Positions 7,297 through 15,252 of a stretch of 30,865 bases of DNA are shown in pieces. Made by a program: the position numbers and the translations under genes. Source of the stretch: WFQV01 sp964611145 (GTDB lineage: Bacteria > Bacteroidota > Ignavibacteria > Ignavibacteriales > Melioribacteraceae); NCBI GenBank assembly GCA_964611145.1, contig CAZSYM010000024.1, positions 1 through 30,865 of the forward strand. Reading direction: 5' to 3'. Under the pieces are notes generated by a model. That model was not told the DNA's origin and did not search any database. It saw nothing but the letters and a program-made list of their open reading frames with translations. Within the stretch, counting starts at the first letter, position 1, and each line of letters starts with the position of its first letter.

Positions 7297-9006
7297 TTAG
7301 ATTTTTGAAAACTCGGCTATTGTTTCCCATTCCGCCAGAAGTTTTTCTTCTTTGTCGGGAATTATTTTTATAACTTGAAAAGGTGTGCTTATGCGAACGG
7401 TTGTTTCTTGAGTTGTTATACGAAGTTTCTTTTTGAGCGTTTGCCCGTTAATACCTTTTAGTTCTATTTCTAATGGGAAAACGTAATCTCTGTATTTCCC
7501 TATTTGAACGATTGAAATTTCCGTTTCAAAGTTTTTTGTCGTGGTTTCGTGGGTCTTCCATACTAACTTTGCTTTCAATATCCCTTTTTCTTTTAGCCAC
7601 TGACGAAAGAATTGGTTTAGATTTTGTCCGCTTGTTTCCTCTGCCATTCGTTGGAAATCTTTCGCCGTTGCATTTTTGTATTTTAATTTTCGAAAATAAC
7701 GGCGAAGAGTATTAAAGAAAGCGGAATCGCCTATTTCGTAACGTAACATACGTAGAAACCATGCGCCCTTATTGTATGTGAGAGGCGAAAGAATTTCGTT
7801 ATTGGGGTTTTCCAAAGTAGCGTTCTGAAAATCTCCCTTCCTGGCAAGCATGTAAGCGGTGGCGGAGTTTTTCCCGTAAATCGTTTCGTCGAACAGTGCG
7901 ACCGAATACGTGGCAAAGCCTTCGTTTAGCCAAAGTTCGTTCCACTTTTTTAAAGTAACGGCATTTCCCCACCATTGATGGGATAACTCGTGAAGAAAAA
8001 GATCCTCGAAAAAACCGTGCCCGGTAAAATATTTATTCCCGATTCCGCTTATCGTTTGGTTTTCTATTCCTCCCAAGGGCCATGGAATTTCTACGACTCC
8101 GTATCTTGTAAAAGGATATTCTCCGAATAACTTCGAGAAGATTTTTAATCCCGTTTTGTTTATTTCCAAATCGGATTTAGCCGAAATTATATCTTCCGGA
8201 AAAACAAAATTTCTTATGCCGATTGTTCTTTTGTTAAGATTGAGAGTATCTTTCAATGCGACATATTTCCCGGAATAAACGGCGATTAAATAAGGGGCGA
8301 TAGGAAAACGGGTTTGCCAAACGAATATTTTGGAGCGTCCTTTTTTCAAAGTGTTCAACAATTCTCCGTTGGAAATCGATGTGTAAGAGCTGTCCGTTTT
8401 GATTTTTATCCGTAGGAAAGCTTTATCGTACGGAATGTCGTTGCAAGCAAGCCACGTGGACGCATAAACGGGTTCGTTGATTGTGTAAGCATATTTGCGA
8501 TTTTTAAATTTCTGAAACACAAACCCGCCCAAGCCCGCTCTTTGCGGTTTGCCGTTGTAAATTATTTCCGCGTGCATCGTGTCCTTACATTTCGGGCAAG
8601 TAATGAAAAGATGACCGTCGTGAGTAGTGTATTTCGCCTTGTTATTATTGAGCAAAACGGAGGCGATATGCCAGTTCCCCCTAAAATTCAATGCGAATTG
8701 TCTTAAGGTTGTATCTTCGGGCAAAATCAAGATTTTTTCCTTTACGGAGAGGGCTTCGTTTTCGAAATCGATGGCGAGGGAAACGTCGTAGCGAAGCACA
8801 TCGATTTTCTTTTGCGAGGGTGCAACAAAGTGCTTTTGAAATTCTTCCGTGAAAACTTTCGAATCGAATTTCCTCGCAAAAACGAATTTATCATAAAGCT
8901 CTTTTATGGCGCTTCGCTCCGAGAGAAGAAAGGCGATTATTCCGACAAGAATAATGAAGGCAATAATGGCAAGTGGCTTTGCGGTTTTTGTTAAAATTTT
9001 TTTCAA
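7297..9006 (-). CDS. Membrane-anchored M1 family metallopeptidase
   Basis: A zinc aminopeptidase of the gluzincin M1 family. With the start I prefer it has 569 residues; the zinc site HELSH is at 339-343 and the third ligand Glu at 362 (NEGFATY), and the substrate-anchoring GAMEN motif appears as GGIEN (312-316). Residues 10-30 form one transmembrane segment, so the catalytic domain probably faces the periplasm. An unusual CPKC pair sits at 137-140 in the N-terminal beta domain. I chose TTG at 9006, preceded by GGAA at 9012-9015. The frame is open to a TTG at 9072, but that extension (FWINNLKLIN) is AT-rich and looks untranslated. It leads the operon with the OPT and MFSD1-like transporters and would trim peptides before or after uptake. 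Confidence 0.88.
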   Translation of the reverse strand: MKKILTKTAKPLAIIAFIILVGIIAFLLSERSAIKELYDKFVFARKFDSKVFTEEFQKHFVAPSQKKIDVLRYDVSLAIDFENEALSVKEKILILPEDTTLRQFALNFRGNWHIASVLLNNNKAKYTTHDGHLFITCPKCKDTMHAEIIYNGKPQRAGLGGFVFQKFKNRKYAYTINEPVYASTWLACNDIPYDKAFLRIKIKTDSSYTSISNGELLNTLKKGRSKIFVWQTRFPIAPYLIAVYSGKYVALKDTLNLNKRTIGIRNFVFPEDIISAKSDLEINKTGLKIFSKLFGEYPFTRYGVVEIPWPLGGIENQTISGIGNKYFTGHGFFEDLFLHELSHQWWGNAVTLKKWNELWLNEGFATYSVALFDETIYGKNSATAYMLARKGDFQNATLENPNNEILSPLTYNKGAWFLRMLRYEIGDSAFFNTLRRYFRKLKYKNATAKDFQRMAEETSGQNLNQFFRQWLKEKGILKAKLVWKTHETTTKNFETEISIVQIGKYRDYVFPLEIELKGINGQTLKKKLRITTQETTVRISTPFQVIKIIPDKEEKLLAEWETIAEFSKI

Positions 9007-9084
9007 AAAAGTTCCATAAATAATTTTTTTTAATAGGATATTTATTAATTTTAGATTATTAATCCAAAACAAAATAAAAATAAA

Positions 9085-10323
9085 ATGGAATACGGCGGTT
9101 CTACATTATTAAGAGATACAATCACGATGATTCTCGCCGGTGGGCAAGGGGAGAGGTTAGATCCTTTAACAAGATTTCGTACGAAACCCGCGGTCCCTTT
9201 CGGCGGTAAATATAGAATTATCGATTTTGCTCTTTCCAATTGTTTGAATTCGGGCATGCGCAAGATTTATGTTTTAACTCAATATAAAAGCGATTCCCTT
9301 ACCCGGCACATTTTCGAGGCATGGAGTATTTTCAATCCAGCATTGGGAGAATTTATCTATTCCGTGCCACCTCAATTTAAAATAAGCAATGAATGGTATT
9401 TGGGTACTGCGAATGCGATTTATCAGAATTTGAATTTGATAGAGGACGGTTCTTATTCCCGGGTTTTGATTCTTTCCGGGGATCACATTTACAAAATGGA
9501 TTATCTTAAAATGATTGCGTATCACGAGGAGAAGAAATCCGATTTGACGATTTCGAGTATTTACTATCCTCAAACGCAAGCTTCTCGCTTCGGAGTGATG
9601 GATGTCGATGCGGATTATCGAGTAAAAAGATTCATTGAGAAGCCGAAAAATCCCCCCGAAATTCCCGACTTCCCCGGTTATTCCTTTGTAAACATGGGGA
9701 TTTATGTTTTTAATGCAAAAGTTCTTGCCGAGGTTCTGAAAGAAATGGAAGCTAAAAAAATCGAGAACACGGATTTCGGCAAGCATGTAATTCCGTACAT
9801 GATTGAACACGGCTATTTGGTTTATTCCTATAAGTTCGAGGACGAAAACGATAAGGAAGAGCCTTATTGGGTTGACGTAGGAACGATTGACAGTTATTAC
9901 GCTGCAAGTATGGATTTAATAAACGTCAATCCCATTTTTAATCTTTATGACAGGCATTGGCCCCTGCGGACAATGCAGTATCAATACCCGCCTGTTAAAA
10001 CCCTTTCCCACGAAGGGGAACGCGTTGGACGTGCTTTTAATTCCCTTGTTACGGACGGTACCATAATCTCAGGTGGTTTGGTGGAGCGTTCCATTTTGGG
10101 ACCTAACGTGCGGGTAAATAGCTATACCTATATTACCGATTCCATAATAATGAACAATGTCAATATCGGGCGTTATTCTCGTTTAAGAAGAACCATTGTG
10201 GATAAGAATGTCGATATTCCCCCGGGAACGGAGATTGGATTTGACTACGAAGAGGATAGAAAACGCTTCAAGGTTTCCGAGACGGGCATAGTGGTTATCC
10301 CGAAAAATTATAAATTCGAGTGA
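9085..10323 (+). CDS. glgC: Glucose-1-phosphate adenylyltransferase
   Basis: A 412-residue ADP-glucose pyrophosphorylase, which makes ADP-glucose from ATP and glucose 1-phosphate for glycogen synthesis in the cytoplasm. Visible are the nucleotide-binding loop GGQGERLDPLTRFRTKP (19-35), PFGGKYRIIDFALSN, LSGDHIYKMDY, the sugar-phosphate-binding FIEKPKNPP segment, and a C-terminal left-handed beta-helix ending with the typical IGFDYEEDRKRFKVSETGIVVIPK region shared by bacterial GlgC. The ATG at 9085 has no Shine-Dalgarno site in the A-rich stretch before it; an internal ATG at 9127 would delete the residues before MILAGG, which GlgC proteins of this branch normally have. It is divergent from the M1 peptidase gene. 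No glgA or glgB is in the window. Confidence 0.95.
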   Translation: MEYGGSTLLRDTITMILAGGQGERLDPLTRFRTKPAVPFGGKYRIIDFALSNCLNSGMRKIYVLTQYKSDSLTRHIFEAWSIFNPALGEFIYSVPPQFKISNEWYLGTANAIYQNLNLIEDGSYSRVLILSGDHIYKMDYLKMIAYHEEKKSDLTISSIYYPQTQASRFGVMDVDADYRVKRFIEKPKNPPEIPDFPGYSFVNMGIYVFNAKVLAEVLKEMEAKKIENTDFGKHVIPYMIEHGYLVYSYKFEDENDKEEPYWVDVGTIDSYYAASMDLINVNPIFNLYDRHWPLRTMQYQYPPVKTLSHEGERVGRAFNSLVTDGTIISGGLVERSILGPNVRVNSYTYITDSIIMNNVNIGRYSRLRRTIVDKNVDIPPGTEIGFDYEEDRKRFKVSETGIVVIPKNYKFE

Positions 10324-10735
10324 ATGATTAAAAGACTTTAAAGTCCTTTAAATGAATTTTTATGGTTCGAATTCAATAAAGAACAGGGCAACAAATTTCC
10401 TTTCGACAATCGAATTATTTTCTCGTGATTTTCCCTTGCAGGCTTAAAAAATTATTTACGAACGCAATTTTTTATTTTTTAAAAGGCAAGTAATTTTCAC
10501 ATCTTAAAAATTCCGTTTTTTGTGCTAAAATTGAAGAATTTTGCGGGGTGAAAAATAATCGTTTACAATTAAAGCATTTGATTAATGAAAAAAGTTGTCA
10601 AGTATGAAAATAAATTTATTGCTTTAAATAATTTCATCTCTTAACTTGCCTACCCGTTTTTTCCGGGGCTAAAAACTTTCTGATAAAGAGAATAATAATT
10701 AGTTAATTTATAAATGATTTAACCAAGGGGTTAAG
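10324..10735. other. 412-base non-coding gap upstream of nrdJ
   Basis: An AT-rich interval without a convincing gene. It contains a perfect palindrome GACTTTAAAGTC at 10334-10345 just after glgC, too tight for a normal terminator. A weak extended -10 candidate (TGC-TAAAAT at 10523-10531, with TTAAAA at 10504-10509) would give an nrdJ leader of about 200 bases. A short CCCG/CGGG hairpin sits at 10653-10667. I looked for the B12-box of cobalamin riboswitches and for an NrdR box pair and saw neither clearly. The interval probably holds the nrdJ promoter and leader. Confidence 0.5.
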
Positions 10736-13700
10736 ATGAAGATTTCTCGTCTTTTTACGAAAGAAGGAAGGGACCCGTTAGAAGGTATTGAGTTTGTAGA
10801 AAGGGTTTCCGAGATTAAAAATCCGGACGGAACAATAGTTTTCCGTATGGAGGACGTTAAGGTTCCCAAGAGTTGGTCGCAAGTGGCGACGGATATAATC
10901 GCGCAGAAATATTTCAGAAAGGCGGGTGTGCCGAAGTTTACGCGAAAAGTAAAGGAAAAAGGGGTTCCGAGTTGGTTGCAAAGATCGGTTCCCGACGAGG
11001 AGCGATTAAAAGAGCTTCCCGAAAAAGAGCGATATGGCGCGGAACATGATGCCAGACAGGTTTTTTACCGTCTTGCCGGGACGTGGACTTATTGGGGCTG
11101 GAAAGCGAATTATTTTAATACCGAGGAGGATGCACGTGCTTTCTTCGACGAATTGGTTTATATGCTGGCGACCCAAATGGCGGCGCCGAATTCACCCCAA
11201 TGGTTTAATACGGGTCTGCATTGGGCTTACGGTATTAATGGTCCCGCTCAAGGTCATTATTATGTCGATTTCCGCACAGGTGAGCTTAAAAAATCCGAAG
11301 ATGCTTACACTCATCCCCAACCTCATGCTTGTTTCATCCAATCCGTCATAGACGATTTGGTGAACGAAGGTGGAATAATGGATTTGTGGGTGCGCGAAGC
11401 TCGGCTGTTCAAATACGGCTCCGGTACGGGTACGAACTATTCCAATATCCGCGGAAAGGACGAGCCTTTGAGCGGAGGCGGAAAGTCTTCCGGTTTAATG
11501 TCTTTCTTGAAAATAGGGGACAGAGCCGCAGGAGCGATAAAATCCGGTGGTACGACTCGCCGCGCAGCCAAGATGGTTACGCTCGATGTTGACCATCCCG
11601 ATGTGGAAGAATATATAAATTGGAAAGTGATTGAAGAGCAAAAGGTTGCCGCACTTGTCGCGGGCTCCAAAGCATGCAATTATCATTTGAACAAAATAAT
11701 GCAGGCATGCTATGAAGAGCATCCCGAGAATGATAGATTTAATAAAAAGAAAAATGTTAAGTTGAAAAATGCCGTTTCCGCGGCACGGAAAGCGCATGTG
11801 CCTGAAAATTACATAGAGCGCGTAATTCAACTTGCAAAACAAGGTTATAAATCGATTGAGTTCCCCGTTTATGATACCGATTGGAACTCCGAAGCCTATG
11901 CAACGGTTTCGGGACAAAATTCCAACAATTCTCTCCGTGTGACGAACGATTTCATGCAAGCCGTATTGGACGATAGGGATTGGAATCTTTACTGGAGAAC
12001 GGAAAAACGTAAAGCGGAAAAAGAAGGTCGGGCGCCTAAACCGTTTAAGACGTTGAAGGCTCGAGAACTGTGGGACCAAATAGGATTTGCCGCATGGTCA
12101 AGCGCCGATCCTGGTTTGCAGTATCACGATACTATCAATGATTGGTTTACGTGTAAAAACAGCGGACAAATAAACGCTTCTAATCCTTGCAGCGAGTATA
12201 TGTTTCTCGATAATACGGCATGCAATTTGGCTTCTTTGAACTTGGTCAAGTATTATGACGATGAAAAAGGCGTGTTTAATGTTAAAAGCTTGAGACATGC
12301 CACCCGACTTTTTACTATAGTGTTAGAAATAAGTGTTCTTATGGCTCAATATCCGAGCAAGGAAGTTGCTCAAAACAGTTATGAGTTTAGAACGTTGGGA
12401 CTTGGATTTGCGAATTTGGGTTCGCTTTTGATGCGTCAGGGAATTCCTTACGGCAGCAACGAAGCTTATGCCATAGCGGGAGCAGTCTCTGCTATAATGC
12501 ACATGCGTGCTTATGCCACTTCGGCGGAAATGGCTAAGGAACTGGGACCGTTCCCAAAATTTGAACTCAATAGAGAACCGATGTTGAAAGTTATTCGCAA
12601 TCATCGCCGAGCCGCATATAATGTTCCTAACGAGGAGTATGAAGATTTAACTATTCCACCCGTGGGAATTGACCCTAAATATTGTCCTTCGGATTTGCTT
12701 GAAGCGGCGCGCGAGGATTCCGATTTGGCATTGAATATGGGGACAAAATACGGGTTCAGAAATGCAATGGTTACCGTGATTGCTCCTACCGGTACCATCG
12801 GTTTGGTAATGGATTGCGATACCACCGGAATAGAACCCGATTTTGCTTTGGTTAAATTCAAAAAACTTGCAGGCGGGGGTTATTTTAAGATTATTAACAA
12901 TTCAATTCCTCCCGCTCTTAAAAAATTGGGTTACAATAACGACCAGATTACGGAAATTGTTAAATACGCAAAAGGAGCGGGTACGCTGGACGGCTGTCCT
13001 TTTATTAACGAAGAAACTTTGAAGGCGAAAGGCTTTACTCAAGATGCAATTGATAAAATCGAAGCTATGCTTCCTTCCGTCTTCGATATTAATTTTGCCT
13101 TTAATCGTTACTCTTTGGGCGATGATTTTCTTAAAACTCGCTTGGGCTTTACGGACGCACAGATTAACGACCCGAACTTTAATTTGTTAAAAGCATTGGG
13201 ATTCAAGGACGAGGAGATTTCAAAAGCCAACGATTATGTTTGCGGTACCATGACGGTCGAAGGTGCACCGTTCTTAAAGCAAGAGCATTATCCCGTTTTC
13301 GACTGCGCTAACAAGTGCGGTAAAATAGGCACGCGATTCATTCAGCCCGAAGCCCATATTCGTATGATGGCGGCGGTTCAGCCCTTTGTTTCCGGTGCTA
13401 TTTCCAAGACCATCAATTTCCCGAATTCGGCAACAATCGAAGATGTGAAAGAAGCTTATATGCTTTCGTGGAAATTGGGCTTGAAAGCTAATGCCCTTTA
13501 TAGAGATGGCTCTAAACTTTCGCAACCGCTCAACACGATCACCGAGGAAGAAGCGGAGGAATTGGTAGAAGCCAAAGAAGAAAACGATATCGTGAAAGTT
13601 GCCGAAAAGATAGTTCACCGCTACATTGCAGAACGTCGTCGCCTTCCGGACAGAAGAACCGGTTATACTCAAAAAGCGAAAATAGGCGGGCAGACGGTTT

Positions 13701-14320
13701 ATATTCGCACCGGTGAGTATGAGAACGGACAACTCGGCGAGATATTTATTGATATGCACAAGGAAGGCGCCGCTTTCCGTAGCCTTTTGAACAGTTTCGC
13801 CATTGCCATTTCTCTCGGTTTGCAACACGGCGTACCTCTTGAGGAGTTCGTGGATGCGTTTGTATTTACGCGATTCGAACCCAGCGGTGTTGTGATAGGT
13901 AATGACAGAATAAAAATGGCTACTTCCGTAATAGATTACATTTTCCGCGAGCTGGCTGTTACTTATTTGGGAAGGGACGATTTGGCTCATGTTAATGCGG
14001 AAGAAGCACGGAAAATCAACGAAGCACGTAAAAGAGTGAAACCGGTGGATACCGATTTCAAAAAAGAGGAAGTCGTAAGTGAAAGAGTGGTTGAATTGGT
14101 GCCTTCGAATGGTAAAACAGGCGATGCTTCGGATAGCGGGAAAGATGGCGGAGCCAGTGGGGAAACGGCTAAAGTTCTTTCTACAATTCAGCAAGTACAT
14201 CAAGCAAGAACACTCGGCTATACGGGCGATGTGTGTCCCGAATGCGGAAGTATGACTATGGTAAGAAATGGAACATGTCTTAAGTGTACTACTTGCGGTG
14301 CTACTACGGGATGTAGTTAA
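10736..14320 (+). CDS. nrdJ: Adenosylcobalamin-dependent (class II) ribonucleoside-diphosphate reductase
   Basis: A 1194-residue class II ribonucleotide reductase that makes deoxyribonucleotides with an adenosylcobalamin-derived thiyl radical and needs no oxygen or second subunit. The finger-loop motif NPCSE is at 483-487, making C485 the radical cysteine; C199 (PHACFIQS) and C496 (NTACNLASLN) fit the redox pair. APTGTIG and the TTGIEPDFA segment follow. The C-terminus (1167-1193) has CPECG, CLKC, TTCG and a final GCS: a zinc-ribbon plus redox tail typical of the large NrdJ type. A Gly/Ser-rich linker precedes it. The ATG is preceded by AAGGGG. It ends at a strong terminator and no other rnr genes are seen, so it may be the main enzyme here. 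The call is firm. Confidence 0.97.
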   Translation: MKISRLFTKEGRDPLEGIEFVERVSEIKNPDGTIVFRMEDVKVPKSWSQVATDIIAQKYFRKAGVPKFTRKVKEKGVPSWLQRSVPDEERLKELPEKERYGAEHDARQVFYRLAGTWTYWGWKANYFNTEEDARAFFDELVYMLATQMAAPNSPQWFNTGLHWAYGINGPAQGHYYVDFRTGELKKSEDAYTHPQPHACFIQSVIDDLVNEGGIMDLWVREARLFKYGSGTGTNYSNIRGKDEPLSGGGKSSGLMSFLKIGDRAAGAIKSGGTTRRAAKMVTLDVDHPDVEEYINWKVIEEQKVAALVAGSKACNYHLNKIMQACYEEHPENDRFNKKKNVKLKNAVSAARKAHVPENYIERVIQLAKQGYKSIEFPVYDTDWNSEAYATVSGQNSNNSLRVTNDFMQAVLDDRDWNLYWRTEKRKAEKEGRAPKPFKTLKARELWDQIGFAAWSSADPGLQYHDTINDWFTCKNSGQINASNPCSEYMFLDNTACNLASLNLVKYYDDEKGVFNVKSLRHATRLFTIVLEISVLMAQYPSKEVAQNSYEFRTLGLGFANLGSLLMRQGIPYGSNEAYAIAGAVSAIMHMRAYATSAEMAKELGPFPKFELNREPMLKVIRNHRRAAYNVPNEEYEDLTIPPVGIDPKYCPSDLLEAAREDSDLALNMGTKYGFRNAMVTVIAPTGTIGLVMDCDTTGIEPDFALVKFKKLAGGGYFKIINNSIPPALKKLGYNNDQITEIVKYAKGAGTLDGCPFINEETLKAKGFTQDAIDKIEAMLPSVFDINFAFNRYSLGDDFLKTRLGFTDAQINDPNFNLLKALGFKDEEISKANDYVCGTMTVEGAPFLKQEHYPVFDCANKCGKIGTRFIQPEAHIRMMAAVQPFVSGAISKTINFPNSATIEDVKEAYMLSWKLGLKANALYRDGSKLSQPLNTITEEEAEELVEAKEENDIVKVAEKIVHRYIAERRRLPDRRTGYTQKAKIGGQTVYIRTGEYENGQLGEIFIDMHKEGAAFRSLLNSFAIAISLGLQHGVPLEEFVDAFVFTRFEPSGVVIGNDRIKMATSVIDYIFRELAVTYLGRDDLAHVNAEEARKINEARKRVKPVDTDFKKEEVVSERVVELVPSNGKTGDASDSGKDGGASGETAKVLSTIQQVHQARTLGYTGDVCPECGSMTMVRNGTCLKCTTCGATTGCS

Positions 14321-14340
14321 AATTAAGTGAAAAAAATATA

Positions 14341-14374
14341 AGCGGGGAAGTTTGTTCCCCGCTTTGTTTTTTAA
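14341..14374 (+). terminator. Bidirectional intrinsic terminator after nrdJ
   Basis: AGCGGGGAA (14341-14349) pairs perfectly with TTCCCCGCT (14355-14363) over a five-base loop, followed by TTGTTTTTT. The bases before the stem (an A-run at 14330-14336) make a T-run for the minus strand, so it can also end the convergent nitrilase transcript. Confidence 0.93.
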
Positions 14375-14391
14375 TTATCCGCGAGTAAGTT

Positions 14392-15153
14392 CTAAATTAG
14401 CTTGATATCATTGAGAAATCCGAATTCCGTACGAACGTTCTTCGTTTCTGCCAATTCGATTTCAAAAGTAAAAAATCCTTCTTTGTCTTGAGCATCAAAA
14501 ATCACCTCCCCTTTGGGATTATAGCAAAGGCTTTGTCCGTTGTAAGTATTGAACGGATCAGTGCCGATTCTATTAACTCCGACAACGAAAGCTAAGTTTT
14601 CTATAGCGCGTGCTTTTAGTAATTCCCGCCAATGAAAAATGCGAGGAAGAGGCCAATTGGCAATGTTAATCAATAATTCCGCACCTTGCTTTGTTTGAAG
14701 GCGATAGAGCTCCGGAAAACGCAAGTCATAACAAATGGAGAGCCCTACTTTTCTGTTTTCGATTTTTGTTACAACTATTTCCGAGGAGGAGGAATAAAAT
14801 TTGTCTTCTTTGGCGAAACTAAAAAGATGAATTTTGCGATAGCGTGCCGCGATAATCCCGTTTTTATCGAAATGAAAAAGAGAATTGAAAATTTGCTCTC
14901 CGTCCTTTTCGATTATTCCTACCAGAAAATTTGTTTTTAGTTTGCGGCTGAGAGCGATAAAGTTTTTTACCGTTTCGCCGTCAAGCTCCTCGGCAAAAGC
15001 GGAAGTGTTCATCGTAAAACCCGTCAAGGACATTTCGGGTAAAATTATCAAATCGCAGTTCTTCCCCTCTTTTTCTGTCAGGGAAACTATTCGCTCGAAA
15101 TTTTCTTCCCGCTTTTCCCATGCGGGGGAATATTGTACTATGCCTATTTTCAT
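14392..15153 (-). CDS. Carbon-nitrogen hydrolase, omega-amidase-like
   Basis: A 253-residue nitrilase-superfamily protein with the full catalytic triad: Glu40 (LPEMSLTGF), Lys107 (YRKIHLF) and Cys141 (SICYDLRFPELYR). The short length, the MNTSAF segment and the IANWP/HWRELLKARAIEN region fit the omega-amidase/YafV group, which hydrolyses alpha-ketoglutaramate or alpha-ketosuccinamate to the keto-acid and ammonia (amide repair). Other small amidases of the superfamily remain possible. It is cytoplasmic, without signal peptide. The ATG at 15153 has a GAGAAG purine stretch upstream. It stands alone on the minus strand, divergent from the SpmAB-like gene and convergent with nrdJ, sharing its terminator. 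Confidence 0.9.
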   Translation of the reverse strand: MKIGIVQYSPAWEKREENFERIVSLTEKEGKNCDLIILPEMSLTGFTMNTSAFAEELDGETVKNFIALSRKLKTNFLVGIIEKDGEQIFNSLFHFDKNGIIAARYRKIHLFSFAKEDKFYSSSSEIVVTKIENRKVGLSICYDLRFPELYRLQTKQGAELLINIANWPLPRIFHWRELLKARAIENLAFVVGVNRIGTDPFNTYNGQSLCYNPKGEVIFDAQDKEGFFTFEIELAETKNVRTEFGFLNDIKLI

Positions 15154-15242
15154 CTTCTTCTCATTTTTTATTTAAGAGTTTGGTAAAACTATTAAAAATT
15201 TTTGTTAATTTTAGCCCCAAAAATCAAGCTAATAATCAATTC

Positions 15243-15249
15243 GGGAAAG
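15243..15249 (+). promoter_or_regulatory. Start-deciding ribosome-binding site of the SpmAB-like gene
   Basis: GGGAAAG sits three bases before the ATG at 15253 and within the frame that would otherwise extend to a TTG at 15202. It is close to the start codon, but no purine-rich site precedes the TTG, so the ATG is preferred. Confidence 0.5.
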
Positions 15250-15252
15250 CGA

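Noticed and set aside
10361..10380. tRNA-like T-loop string TGGTTCGAATTC after glgC.
   Set aside because: Flanking bases do not form a T-stem and no acceptor, D or anticodon arm is seen nearby.
10352..10447. A 31-codon ORF between glgC and nrdJ.
   Set aside because: No ribosome-binding site, no recognisable motif and AT-rich composition; likely chance.
10500..10735. A cobalamin riboswitch for the B12-dependent reductase.
   Set aside because: No B12-box or supporting helix pattern could be found by eye.
11495..12079. A 194-codon minus-strand open frame inside nrdJ.
   Set aside because: Antisense shadow of a well-conserved coding region; no family features.
13274..14203. A 309-codon minus-strand open frame inside nrdJ.
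   Set aside because: It is antisense to a fully conserved reductase sequence, has no ribosome-binding site and gives a low-complexity-like protein.
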